Below, piece after piece: positions 45,801 to 56,502 of a stretch of DNA of 64,000 bases (position 1 is the stretch's first letter; the number at the start of each line of letters is the position of its first letter). The position numbers and the translations under genes are program-made. Location of the stretch: the NCBI RefSeq assembly GCF_002575655.3, contig NC_053037.3:324287294-324351293 (forward strand), written 5' to 3'. Below the pieces are notes generated by a model. That model was given only the letters and a program-made list of their open reading frames with translations, was not told the origin of the DNA and did not search any database. This DNA comes from Aegilops tauschii subsp. strangulata. Lineage: Eukaryota > Streptophyta > Magnoliopsida > Poales > Poaceae.

Positions 45801-46811
45801 TTTTCCGTGTCCATTTTGAGAGAAGGCGCACTCAAATAATAACAACCAACAAAGGCATTTTGAAAAAATAGCTGCCACTTTAATATCTCAAACGTTTGTA
45901 TAATTGAAACCGTGTGCGTTCTGTTAACCATTCACGTGACGCCACGTGTCTTGGTTTTAATGGCTGTAGGTGGTGCCGTGCGAACAACTGCTTGACCTTG
46001 AATGAACGGGAGGCGTGCGAGCATCGTCTGGTGCGCAGGCTGAGTAAGAGGCGTGCAAGTTGTCCTCGAGTGCGCCGGCTCACCGGGAAGTATGCGAGTT
46101 GTACGCTGCGCAGGCTCACTGGGAAGCGAGCCCTTTGACTTCCATGGCCGCCGCCTTGCTCGCATCCTCTCCATTAATGGCGCCCAAGCTGCAGTTTAAT
46201 TCACTTTTTAAATATAAAACACTCATCGCGAACGTTTTAGTTAGAACACCCGTATGCAATCCGATAGCTTCCCCAGGAAGCCAAGAGAAAATGTGCCGAG
46301 TAGGATTTCTGCAGCTCTTGATTGCAAACGTTTTAGATAGAACACCCGTATGCAAAGTGAGAGCAGCGCAGGATTTGTGCATCCCTTCAACACCAACAGT
46401 TGTTTTGGATGACCCGTGTGCAACCACGTACAAACAATTTGGTAAGATTTGTCAATCCTCGTAACACTGCAATTTGTCAAAATATGAAGCTAAAAATCAC
46501 TAGCAGTATCTAATTTTTGCAACTCAAATTCAGTAATTAATCATAAAATTTCATTTCTAGATTAAGCAGTCGTTCTTAACTTATACAAACAGTTCAACTC
46601 GACAGCTGAACCGACCAAACTTTTCCCCAATTATTGCCAACCACGTACTGAAATAGCTAGTTCAACTATATATACTAGCTAATTTTAAGTACGTTGTACA
46701 GTTCCACCACATCTATAGTCAGATGAACTGAACAAAATAGCCCCTAAATACTACTACTATTGTGGAGGGGCTTTGTACTACTATCGGCTGCCTCTCCTCT
46801 GCCGAGCACGC

Positions 46812-47429
46812 TCAGTAAGAGGCCGAGGAGGAGGAGCCTACCGACGAGCTGGGCAACTGCAATACGGTGCCTGCCGATGTTGCAGCTTCAGCGACGCTCA
46901 CCTCGAACGCCCTCTGCAACTCCAGACGACCCCTTTCGAAGTGGTGGTTCTCCTCGTAGTTCTCCTGATTCCTCGCCTCTAAAGCGGCATGTGCCGCGGC
47001 CACGGCGGCGGTAAGGCTCTTTGCATGCTCGACGAGGCGCTCCTCGTCCTCTCGCAGGAACTCGGTGTAGCGCGCAAGGTCGATGATGCATGTGCGGGCA
47101 TCCACCTCTGCCTCCCGCCTTCGGGCGGCGGTGGCAGAGCGGGTGATGACCCCGGTGGTCGACGGTGGGCTGGCGGCCACGGTGGCCGACGACGTGGTGG
47201 CGGCCATGACCACCACCTCCCGCCTTCGGGCCGCGGTGGCGGAGCGGGTGATGGCCACAGTGGCCGACAGCGGGGGTGGCCGCCACGACGGCCACCTCCC
47301 GCCTTCGGGCCGCGGCGGCGGAGCGGGCGATGGCCCTGGCTTTCGATGGTGGTGTGTCGGCAACAACGGCCGGCAACAGTTGCTGACGGGCACCGGCGGC
47401 GAAGCGTGTGGTGGGTGTTCCGTGCACAC
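46812..47429 (-). CDS. G: unrecognised protein with repeats and a coiled coil
   Basis: A 205-codon frame. The N-terminal half is low complexity and contains repeated ITRSATAARRREV modules (encoded by the DNA repeat at 47100-47330). The C-terminal half (RYTEFLREDEERLVEHAKSL, HAALEARNQENYEENHHFE) is strongly heptad-like, ending in a Ser-rich tail. Upstream, another frame (to 47625) keeps the same repeat module out of phase, so the true N-terminus is probably interrupted by a frameshift. No family is recognised and the native start is unclear. Confidence 0.4.
   Translation of the reverse strand: MCTEHPPHASPPVPVSNCCRPLLPTHHHRKPGPSPAPPPRPEGGRWPSWRPPPLSATVAITRSATAARRREVVVMAATTSSATVAASPPSTTGVITRSATAARRREAEVDARTCIIDLARYTEFLREDEERLVEHAKSLTAAVAAAHAALEARNQENYEENHHFERGRLELQRAFEVSVAEAATSAGTVLQLPSSSVGSSSSASY
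47100..47330. repeat. G: GC-rich direct repeats, 3 copies
   Basis: CCTCCCGCCTTCGGGC plus GCGGTGGC..AGCGGGTGATG occurs at about 47107, 47216 and 47296, spaced about 110 and 80 bp. Confidence 0.75.
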
Positions 47430-48535
47430 CCAACAGGGACGCCACCCGCACTACACTACGCCGGGGACTGCGCCGCCGCCGCGGTGTAGCCTCCCAGCTG
47501 GAGCTGCCCTCTGATGACAGCGGAGTGGCTGAGAAATGATGACGGACCGGTGTCATTGGCGATTGTGGGAGAAGCAGACGAGATAAGCTACAGGGAGGGA
47601 GGGGAAAATGCGACGCAGGACTCACCGGCCGTGAGGGTTTTTATAGCAGGCCGGTAAGCATTGGGATTTGGGGGGATTTCACCGAGTCGGGCAGGAAGCT
47701 TGCGCGGGAACCTGTGAGGTTGCGTGGGAACAGGCTCACCGACGATTCATTGGCGCTACCGTTTGGCCAAAAGAACGCCCCCGCGCGCTGCGCAAGCTTG
47801 CACTGTAAGCCGTCTGCGGCAGCAGGGTGACAAGACGTGCGAGAGGAGGACGAAAGGCCACTTATACATACAGTTAATAAAAAAACATTTGCGATTTAAT
47901 TACCTACTATGCCACCCTGGTTTATAAGTATGATTTAACTAATAAAATGCGAATGCATGTCACACAATATTATATAGTTGGATTTGTATTTGAACATTGT
48001 TTCCAATTATATAATTTCCAAAACATGCATTAACATTTTGTTGGTTAAATTTGAGGGCAAAGTATGGCACGGAATATAAAGGAGACTATAGACTAGACGG
48101 AGGTGGTAGCACACGGCCGCTCTCTACGCAGCGACGCAACTGTCGGCCGTCTTGTAGGCGACCATTTCCTGCGTGTTCAACTGCTCTATGCGTGTGGTTT
48201 CTTGCGGTTCAGGCGGCCGCGGCGCGCTCTGCTCGCGTCCCGCCCCGAGCGCTCTTCTCTCGCGTCCCTCTGGGTGCTCTGCCCTCATCCCTCCATGCGC
48301 GCTGCCAGTGTTTGGGGCCGGCGCACAATCACGCACGTTCGTGTGCAAGCGGTTGGGCCGGGAGCGATGCGACGATGCATTTGCCCGCTGCAAAAACTGC
48401 CATGTGGACGCGCCGAGAATCCACGCCGCCTGGCCCCCTTTTATTCCTGTGGCCTTTTACCTTCATCTCTCATCTCACACGACACAATAAGCACACCCAC
48501 GGGGACACATACAGAGAGGACATCCAGCGGTTCCA

Positions 48536-49257
48536 ATGGCGCTCCTAGCGGCCGACAACGACAACGGCGGGCAGTTCACCACGCATCACGTAGTGGACAC
48601 CCACGTGAGGGGGAAGGCCCTCTCGGTGGTGTACATGAACGATCCGGTCTTGGTGGAGATCTCCATCCAAACTATGGAGCAGTTCCTTGCCGAGGACAGT
48701 ACCGAGTGGTCGGCTTCGACCTCGAGTACACCATCGGTCGTGCCGGGCACGATCAGAAGGTTGCCGTCACCCAGTTGTGCGTGCGACATGACATCCTCAT
48801 CTACCACTACCACCTTGCCACAAGGCCTTGCGAGCGTTTCTCCAGGTTTATCGACAGCTCCGACTAGAGTTTCGCTACGGTGGACACCACCAACGATCTA
48901 AAAGCGCTCAAGGTTTCGGACTTGAAATGCCCGAATCTTGTCGACATCCAGCACCACTACAAGGTCTGGGGCAGCGATAAAAACAAACTGAACTCCCTGG
49001 TTGACCTCGCCTCGGCCATCATCGACCCCAACTACGCGAAGATGAAGGAAGAGAGCAATAAGGACAAGAACGCCTGGCACAGTGTGTAGCATGAGAGACT
49101 GGATGAACAACATGTCAAGTACGCGGCCATGGATGCGTACACAAGCTACGAGATGTACAAGCGGATCGTTGACATGAGGAACTGTCTTCTTCCTGACCTA
49201 GACAAGGGATCGAGCCACATAGCAGTGGCGGGAGCGTCACAAGAAGTAGATGACTAG
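48536..49257 (+). pseudogene. G: WRN-like 3'-5' exonuclease (DEDDy) pseudogene
   Basis: ATG 48536 starts MALLAADNDNGGQFTTHHVV; after a frameshift near 48697 comes VVGFDLEY (exonuclease motif I, Asp-x-Glu at 48718-48726), VAVTQLCV, then DTTNDLKAL (motif II, near 48880) and KYAAMDAYTSYEMY (motif III, Tyr-x3-Asp, near 49114-49150). This is the order of DnaQ-fold nucleases of the Werner exonuclease type, which remove nucleotides from 3' ends. In-frame TAG codons at 48865-48867 and 49087-49089 break it; it ends at 49255-49257. It looks like a nearly full-length host-type gene (about 240 residues) without introns, lodged in a CACTA element and decayed. Confidence 0.82.
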
Positions 49258-49353
49258 ACGATCGTTTCTCCTACTTTAGAATGCATGCAATTGTTTATTT
49301 AGGTGTGTGCGAATGATCTGTATAGTTACTTATGTAATTGGATGTTTGTTTCA

Positions 49354-49386
49354 GTTATATATATATATATACGTACACACACACAT
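49354..49386. repeat. G: (AT)n then (CA)n microsatellite
   Basis: TATATATATATATA followed by CGTA and CACACACACA. Confidence 0.85.
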
Positions 49387-49394
49387 GTTATTCT

Positions 49395-49829
49395 ACTATA
49401 GACAGCAATTCACACGGCTTATTAGCAGCAATCGTCTGTGTTATTATTGGTCTTCGCACACATTTCTGATTACGGACCTGTTTGCCGCGTATCACACACA
49501 TCTTGTTCAGTTGAACCGTTTCCATTGTGTTGCCTAATCACACATAGTTCATCCCAGTGAACCGTATGCTGTATATCGCACACGCCTTCATCTGGCCGCC
49601 CGTTTCTCTTGTTCCTCCTCATCCCAAACAGTTAATTGAGTTGAACCGTATGCCCTGCATCGCACACGCAACTAAATTCTGAACCGTGTTTGATGCATAT
49701 ATCATCGCAAACGTTTTGCACCTTTTTTGATGGTTTTTTTACACCACCGTTTGTGATTATGGCATCGCACACAGTTTCGTCGAAGGGTCTCTGATCGTAG
49801 TGTCGCGTTTGGACCATCCTGCAGTAGTG
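49395..49829. repeat. G: right subterminal repeats and terminus
   Basis: GTTGAACCGT / GTGAACCGT and CGCACACG motifs recur about every 50-60 bp, typical transposase-binding subterminal repeats of CACTA elements. Confidence 0.75.
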
Positions 49830-50289
49830 AAGGAATATGATACTTCAAAATTCAGAGGCATTTGAAATATATGGTCAAAGAAAAATAGAAAAGAATTTCA
49901 AATGGTTTGAAATTCAAATTTAAACTCATTTGAAGTTTTTATTCAAGTTATTTTTATCCTAAAAATAAAAATATGGAAATGAAGGTAAAATGATTCCTTC
50001 AAAGAAATAATTATGAGGAAATAAATTTGAAATTCTTTTGGTATTTTAAAAATGATTTTTATTAGTTTTATTGCAACAGTACCACTGTTTAAATTTTGTG
50101 AATTTTTATAGAGTTAATTTGAACTTGAAAAATAGTTCATCTTTTTCTCTGTTTTTTGAACATTTTAATATATTTTATGCCTATATAATATATTTTTTAT
50201 TTTATTTGTTTACTTTATTTTTCTTTTTGTGTTTTTTAAAAACAAAAATGGTCGAAGCCTTCTAGCCCAACAGCGCGGACGACCCACTC

Positions 50290-51186
50290 TGTCGGCGTTC
50301 TGGGAATGGGGGTCCCCAGAGTTGCCTGCCCGCGGCCCACGGCGTGGCTGCGCTAGCAGGCCTGTACGGCCCATCTTCATCAACAAGGCAATCAAGACCC
50401 TCGCGAGGGGCCAAGCCTCACAAGGCGGACGACACAAGACCTCCTCAGGAGCGGCCTCACCAGGCTGCCTCACGAGGAGCGGAGATATCAAGGCAGGGCA
50501 AACCTCACGAGGCTCTCGTGACATGAGCCATGATGATCAAGATCAGGCGGGCGCCAGCTCGCACAGCGTCCTTGTTTCCTCTTTGGTGCTAAGGAGGCCA
50601 GCGCAGGCGCGGAGTACCGAGGCATCAGGCAAAGGTTTCCATATCAGTGCAACGAGACCGAGACCAGCCGAACGGCGGGACGGAGGTCACCGTGGAGCCC
50701 AAGACGGCGTCACCACCAGAGCCTTTTGCAGGCGAAGGCCGCTTTTCTCAGGATAAGCTGTACTAGCTGTCCCGTTTCAAATTGGCCGTTGTTGGCTCCC
50801 TTCCCGCTAGATATTTGGGAAGAGGACCAGGGCCTATATAAGTAGAACTAGCCACCACAATAGGGGGCAGCTTGATCTGATCTGATCGAGAGCCAACCCT
50901 TAGCCACACACCGAACACAAGAACACCCCAACCTCAGGAGGCTGTTCTTCCCCTTGTACTGTTCATCATCAGCCCAAGAGGCAATCCACCACCACCACAC
51001 TGGAGTAGGGTATTACACCACAACGGTGGCCCGAACCAGTATAAATCTTGTGTCTTTGTGTTGCGAGTTCGTCGAGTTCGTCCGTGAGATCTTAGCGAGC
51101 TAGGGCGTATATTGGTAGGGAGGAAATCTCCACGCGCACCCCAGTGTTCGAACGTTGAGGGTTTTGCCGGAACCCGTGATCCGACA
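50290..51186 (+). repeat. F: 5' LTR (897 bp)
   Basis: TGTCGGCGTTC to GATCCGACA; TATATAAG at 50835-50842. Frames inside it are not genes. Confidence 0.95.
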
Positions 51187-51202
51187 TTTGGTGCGCCAGG
51201 TG
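51187..51202 (+). promoter_or_regulatory. F: primer-binding site
   Basis: TTTGGTGCGCCAGGTG directly follows the LTR, similar in layout to the E site. Confidence 0.65.
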
Positions 51203-51253
51203 TGCGCCGGAACTTCCCTTCCGTCGTTCGCGTCCAATCGCTCCGTCGTCTCC

Positions 51254-52819
51254 ATGGCAGACGCTCGCCGTGCTCGTGCTGAGTGCCAGGCTGCCCTAGC
51301 CACCCGCGTCGCTCGAATGGCTCCCGTCGATGGGCCACCTCGTCGCTCTCCGTCTCCTGCCGCCACTGGCCTGGCAGGGAACGAGCAGTAGGCATCCTCG
51401 TTGCACTGCTCGGTGCGGCAGGACGGCCGCACCGCCATTCCATCGCTGACCCCGGCCGGTTCCTCATCCCACGCTCGACGCGCCCCCATGGACGCACAGG
51501 CTGCGCTCCTCATGGCGCACGAGCTCCGATGCTACCGCCCGGTCGACTACCTCTATGAGGACTGGCTCGACCACATCGCCGAGTTTGTCCGCGCCGCAGG
51601 GGGCTCCCCTGTGCCGTCCCTCTCTCCGCCAGGCCCTTCGCCAGCTGCAGGCGATGCAGCTCACGGAGTGCCTCCACCTCCTCTGCCCCAAGATGGCGCC
51701 TTGGCTCCAAGGCGTGCGGCTCCGCGACGCGATCCGCCGCGTCCGGCGCCCGCGCGTGAAGAAGGAAGCTGCCAAGAAGTTCCTCGACCGCAAGAGAACG
51801 CCCCGCCACTCCTCGCACCACCGCGCCAGGATTGTCTGCCGCGGCAGGCTCCCGCGCCGCTTGCCGTAGCGGCGCGTGGGCATCAAGACCAGGCTCCACC
51901 TCCAAGGCGGGCCCTAGCGACCACGGCCGGTTGCCGCGCCTTCACCTCCGAGCTGCTTAGCGTCGCCTGGCCGGGCAAGTTCAAGCCAGATATGCCTCCT
52001 CGCTACGACGGCACCCTCGACCCCGCGGAGTTCTTGCAGCTCTACGAGCTGAGCATCGAGGCGGCCAACGGCGATGAGAAAGTCATGGCGAACTGGTTCC
52101 CTATGGCGCTCAAAGACGGCGCCCGTTCGTGGCTCCTGAACCTGCCTCAGGGCTCGATCTCCTCCTGGGACAAGATGCGCGACCGCTTCATCGCCAACTT
52201 CCAGGGCACTCGCGACTGCCCGCCGGCCGCGGGTGACCTGCGCCGCATCAAGCAACAACCAGGAGAGACCCTCCAGAAGTACATCCAGTGCTTCAACAAC
52301 ACTCGCCTCAAGATCCCCAAGGTCACAGACGAGGCCATCATCTCCGCGTTCTCTGACGGCGTCCGCGACATCAAGATGAAGGAGGAGCTCGCTATCCACG
52401 AGGAGCTGTGCACATCTCAGGAGCTGTTCAACCTGGCGATCAAGTGCGCAAGAGTTGAGGAGGGGCGCCTATCCCTCCTCGAGCTACCAGCTGCGGGCCC
52501 GGAGGAGAAGAAAGCCAAGGCCAAGGACGTGAAGCGCAAGGAGGCAGCCGTGCTCGCAGCGGAGCCGGACACCAAGCGAGGCAGAGATCAGCCCGAGTCA
52601 TCCAAGAGCAGCCGACTATTATGTGCCTTCCACAACCTGAACACCCACAACACCAGCGACTGTCAAGAGCTCAGAGCCATTCGGGAAGGACGCTTCGGTC
52701 GACAGCCTGAGCGCAGCGACCGGGGCTACGGCCGAGGGGGAGGACGTGGTGGCGGATGCTGGGACGACCGTGGCCCGCGCCAGGAGTGGCGCGACAGGCC
52801 TCGTGAGGACCGCTGGTAG
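51254..52819 (+). pseudogene. F: gag with one in-frame stop
   Basis: ATG 51254 (MADARRARAECQ) is 67 bases after the LTR; an in-frame TAG at 51389-51391 interrupts it, then the frame is open for 472 codons to 52819. After a Pro/Arg-rich stretch, the retrotransposon gag domain spans about 51941-52430 (PPRYDGTLDPAEFLQLYEL, ANWFPMALKDGARSWLLNLP, SWDKMRDRFIANFQGT, then QQPGETLQKYIQCFN). A knuckle of the variant CX2HX4HX4C form (CAFHNLNTHNTSDC) lies near 52620-52665, and a Gly/Arg-rich end follows. Gag forms the particle shell. Apart from the single TAG the frame is intact, suggesting it was functional recently relative to pol. Confidence 0.92.
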
Positions 52820-52981
52820 GATCATGCTCGCAAGGGCGCCTGGAGAGACCAGCCTCGTGAGGATCGTCCTCAGGGCAACGCCGGTCTTCCCCCGCTGCCG
52901 CCACCGCCAAGAAGGAATGACGACCACCATCAGGATGAGGAGGCTGGGGGCTTCCAGGAGCCGCGCGCTATCGCCTGCATC

Positions 52982-53575
52982 TTGGGCGGAGCTCAGGCCC
53001 CAGCCTCGCAGCGTATCTTCAAACAGATTGCTCGTGAAGTGAATGCAGTCCTCCCCAAGCTTGAGGCCACACGCCCGCTCAGGTGGTCCCAGTGTGCCAT
53101 CACCTTTAACTCGGCAGATCAGCTCAAGTGCGCAGCCACCGCTGGTGCTCTCCCAATGCTTTGTTCACGAGTCATCAGCAACGTGCAAGTTACCAAGACC
53201 CTCATCGACGGCGGCCCAGGGCTCAACATCCTGTCCGTCAACACGTTCGACAACCTCCAAGTACCATATGACCAGCTTCAGCCTACCAAGCCCTTCTCAG
53301 GAGTGACCGACGGCTCCACCACACCGATAGGGCAGGTCCGCCTCCCTGTCACCTTCGGAGAACGCAAGAACTACCGCACCGAGCTCATTGACTTCGATGT
53401 TGCGCACATCCGTCTGCCATACAATGCTAGGGTATCCAGCCCTGGCCAAGTTCATGGCAGTGACCCACCACGGCTATAACGTCCTCAAGATGCCGGGAAG
53501 CGGCGGAATCATCACAGTTCCATGCGAAGAAAGAGATGCGGTGTGCTCCCTCGAGCGCGCCTTTTAAGCTGCAGC
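52982..53575 (+). pseudogene. F: aspartic protease region
   Basis: Frame 52982-53479 contains ASQRIFKQIAREVNAVLP, then WSQCAITFNSADQ, the active-site region TLIDGGPGLNILS, and GSTTPIGQVRLPVTFG. Plant Gypsy proteases of this group read D-G-G-S here, so Ser to Pro at the fourth position may impair catalysis. A frameshift near 53435 moves the remainder (LGYPALAKFMAVTHHGYNVL, then VPCEERDAVC) into another frame. It would process gag-pol. Real RT sequence does not follow. Confidence 0.85.
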
Positions 53576-54360
53576 AATCGACGACCCCGACAGCCAGGGC
53601 GATGGCCCTCTGGAGGCCATCCCCAAGAAGAAGAAGCATCTGCGCCGTACCGGGCCTCAGGAGGGCGGCAACATAGCCGGAGCCTCATCAGGATCAGCGC
53701 CCGCTCCAGGGGCGCCTCCCTCCATCACATAGGAAGGCGCGCCCGGCGCCCTCCTCGGGCAGGGCTTGGGGGCTCTCTCATTGAGGGCCTCAGACCTTGC
53801 CCACATCACGAGGGAGGCGCTTGGGCACCACTTGGAGGCATGCTTCAAGGCACATTTCCCTCAGGAGAACACAGGGCAAGGAGCGCCCACCGCTCAGGAG
53901 TTCATCACCAAGACCACTCAGGAACTACAAGACGCAACGACCATGCGCGGCGACCGCCGCTCGTGAGGCGCGGCTCCCCATCCAGGCGAGGATGCCGGGC
54001 TGCGTGTCTGCATCGATGTCCCAGGGCTCAACAGGGCCGCTTCTCAGGAGATTTTCTGGCCTTCGCGCGTGGGCCGGTGCGAGGGTCCACCGCACAGCTA
54101 CGTTCACATGCCTTTTGGCTTGCCGAGCGTGTCATTCGTCTACCAGCGCAACCTGCGGTGCGTCCTGGCGGCTCAGGAGGCCAGGCACCACGCCGTCCTG
54201 GCAGAGATGGAGATGGTCCTCAGGGAACCGCCTAGGCCCCCAGAGCCTCCCGAGGCTCAGGGCCCTGGTGGCTCGTGAGAAGCCGCCTCTTCGCCGCGTG
54301 CCTTCAGCTGCTCCGACATCTCTTCATCAGCATAACCAGGTGACATTTTCCAAGTTCATT
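53576..54360 (+). pseudogene. F: remnant of reverse transcriptase after a large pol deletion
   Basis: Only a short piece is recognisable: at 54090-54160 SYVHMPFGLPSVSFVYQRNL corresponds to the RT motif in which MPFGL is followed by a short gap and ATFQR-type residues. It continues into unrelated Pro/Glu-rich sequence. The YxDD region, RNase H and integrase are missing. The rest of 53576-54090 has no assignable domain. Confidence 0.65.
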
Positions 54361-54364
54361 TAGC

Positions 54365-54549
54365 TGGGAGCGCCCCTCGGGCTGCATCATCCCCAGGTCG
54401 CGTGGGTCCGTCCCTGTGGCATGTACCCCTTTTACTTGTGTCTTTAGCTTACCTTGCTGGGGGCGCCCCTCGGGCTGCATCATCCCCAAGCCGGTCGGGC
54501 CTGACCCAAGTGGCATGTATCTTTCCGCATTTACCCAAGTTGGTCTGCC
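54365..54549. repeat. F: direct repeat, two ~92-bp units
   Basis: GCGCCCCTCGGGCTGCATCA at 54370 and 54462, each followed by TCCCCA and GGGTCCGTCC/GGGCCTGACC-type sequence and GTGGCATGTA. Confidence 0.8.
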
Positions 54550-54872
54550 TTTCAGGCTTAACCTGTCCATGACCGTCGCCTGCTCGACTATCACCTCCCT
54601 CGGGGGCTACTCACACAGGCACGTCGCTGGTGCATGGGCCCGTCCCTGCCACGTCGACAAACCTGAGCGGTCGAGCTCTGGCTCGCGGCACGCTCCGCGC
54701 ACGTCACCTCACCAGGCCCTCAGTGCCTTCATTCCTTCGTGGAGCAACCAGTGGCAGGCTGGCAACCGAAGCAAAAAAACCGTGTTTCTTCCTTGTGTTG
54801 GTTCACAGGGATCTCGTGAGGAGGATGGCAGGCGGCACCGCAAGCTTCCTATTCTCTCGTGCAATTCGCTTG

Positions 54873-55380
54873 CGCGTTAAAAGGGGGGCTCCTGAGCATC
54901 GCGACTCAGGAGCTCTTACTGGCTCTCCAGCCCTCACCCCCTGGCCTTGACCACGGCATCGCGACCTGGCATACCAACGGCGGCTGAGCTCGCTCGAGGG
55001 CCGGGACCTGAGGACGTGGAGCACTAAGGAGAGCACGGGAGGAGGGAGACTCGTATGGGCCCGACCTAGCTATGCTGCGGAAGCTTGCGCGCCAACCTGG
55101 CGCATCACAAGGAATCGACCCCAAACCGCCAACATAATTCTCACACGAAGATTGACTGATTGATAAAGCCTAAGGGTCACGCACGCTGCAGCCCCGTTGT
55201 GGCCACGTTGCCTCCCTTTCTTGCCTTACCATGGCTTCTTGAGCGCTAAAGGGGACCTCGTGAGCATCGCGCCTCAGGGGCTCTTACTGGACCTCGGGCC
55301 GCACACCTCCTGGCCTTGACCATGGCACGCGACCTGGCATACCAGCAACGGCTGTAGCCTGCCTGGGGACCGGGACCTGT
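54873..55380. repeat. F: pair of ~130-bp direct repeats
   Basis: GCGTTAAAAGGGGGGCTCCTG (about 54873-55005) and GCGCTAAAGGGGACCTCGTG (about 55243-55375) share CCTGGCCTTGACCA and GCGACCTGGCATACCA. Spacing is about 370 bp. No gene is seen in 54550-55560. Confidence 0.75.
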
Positions 55381-55637
55381 TAGCGTAGAGTAACAATCTA
55401 TCGCGAGGATGAAAAGGGGAGACCGAGCCTTAACGGGACATGCGTTCGCAAATTTTCATGACAAGGAGGATGTACACAAAAGACATTACAGACCCTTTAC
55501 ATGCCCCCACGGGGTACTCCATGAATCGTCGCAGGGAACAAAAGACTAAAACTCAGAGGAATCCTATCTACACCCTCCCGTGGTGGACGCCATCATCAAC
55601 AGTGGGCCACGGGAAGCCGGCGCCAACCCCATCCAGA

Positions 55638-56314
55638 TCAGCGGTGGCGGCGGCTGGATGCCGCAGCCCGGCTCCGGGCGCGACGAGAACTCGGGGGGAC
55701 GTAGCTGTCGTCGCTCGTCTCCAGAGTCTCGTAGAGCTCGGGGGAACTGCTGGACTCCCAGGGGCTGCTGCTGCTAGAGTAGCCGCGAGCGGAGCGCACG
55801 TCAACCTGGCGCTCCTGTCCAGGGCAACACTCCAGGCGGCGGCCCTCCGCGTCGAGGACCTTAAAGAAAAGTGTGGAGGCGCCGTCGTACACAAAGAGGA
55901 TTGCGAGGGCGCCTCTCGCACGGCAAACCCGCGCGATCTCACCCCAACCGCGGGTCATGAAGATCTTCCGGTGGGGACCGTTTCGATCTCTGCTCTGGTC
56001 GCCGGAGCGTTGTAGTCAGCATGCTGCAGCCAGAGCTCGAGGGGCCCCCTCGGCGGCATCACGTCAGAGAAGATCCACGGGAAGCGGATCCAAGAGCTTG
56101 GGGGCATCGGCGCCCATAGCACAAGCTCGCGCGAGGAATCCGCGGTGTGGATTCCAGGGGCAACGGCATGCGTCGCCATCGCACGGCGACCACGGGCACG
56201 GCGCGGACGACGCCGCTCGTTGCTTCCTCCTCCTGAGCCCCGGGCTTGGGCATACAGGGGTAGCGGGTACCCTGGAGGAGGCCGCTCGCACCAAGGCCTC
56301 GTCACCAACTGCAT
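55638..56314 (-). pseudogene. F: antisense gene with B3-like domain and Ser-rich tail
   Basis: Two overlapping frames, 56314-55955 and 55958-55638, join at a frameshift near 55970. Across the join (about 56128-55820) the order is that of a B3 domain: ELVLWAPMPPSSW, RFPWIFSDVMPPRGPLELWL, AEIETVPTG, then MTRGWGEIARVCRARGALAI and ILFVYDGASTLFFKVLDAEG. B3 domains are plant DNA-binding modules. A Ser-rich, mildly acidic tail (SSSSSPWESSSSPELYETLE) follows and the frame ends in Arg/Ser. Architecture and position, antisense just before the 3' LTR, match the D gene although sequence similarity is weak. The native start was not resolved. Confidence 0.55.
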
Positions 56315-56502
56315 CGCCGCCTCATCACGGCGATGAACCAGCCTCTTCTTCGGCGGAAGCGGCCCCGGATCATCGCGGGGGGCCTTTCCTTTCTCGCTAG
56401 CAGAAAACCTTCAGATCGGTGCCATTGCTATTGGCAATGGGGCAAGGAGGAAGAAGCATGCGAACCGTGAAGAGATGGGCGACGGGGGCCCTGCCCCCCT
56501 CC

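Larger units (their letters stand above)
39837..49829. mobile_element. G: non-autonomous CACTA transposon carrying several gene-like segments
   Basis: Ends CACTGGTACGCGTCGGTCC (39837) and, inverted, CACTACTGCAGGATGGTCC (49829), 12 of 19 positions equal, flanked by a perfect 3-bp TSD AAG (39834-39836 and 49830-49832). Subterminal regions (about 40060-40460 and 49395-49800) repeat CACACGGTT / AACCGTGTG-type motifs in both orientations. Within 9993 bp I see no TNPD transposase; instead a B3-like gene, two unrecognised frames, tandem repeats and an exonuclease pseudogene. Confidence 0.88.

Noticed and set aside
46228..46480. Possible small gene around repeated AACGTTTTAG..ACACCCGTATGCAA
   Set aside because: The repeat looks like a CACTA subterminal motif pair; the frames differ between its two copies.
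47083..47514. Plus-strand 143-codon and 166-codon frames
   Set aside because: They follow the GC-rich direct repeats and are shadows of the minus-strand coiled-coil frame.
50229..50756. 175-codon plus-strand frame
   Set aside because: It lies almost entirely in the F 5' LTR and is repeated in the 3' LTR; no homology and no conserved start.
51510..52413. Antisense frames of 88-161 codons under F gag
   Set aside because: Shadows of the GC-rich gag gene in the opposite strand.
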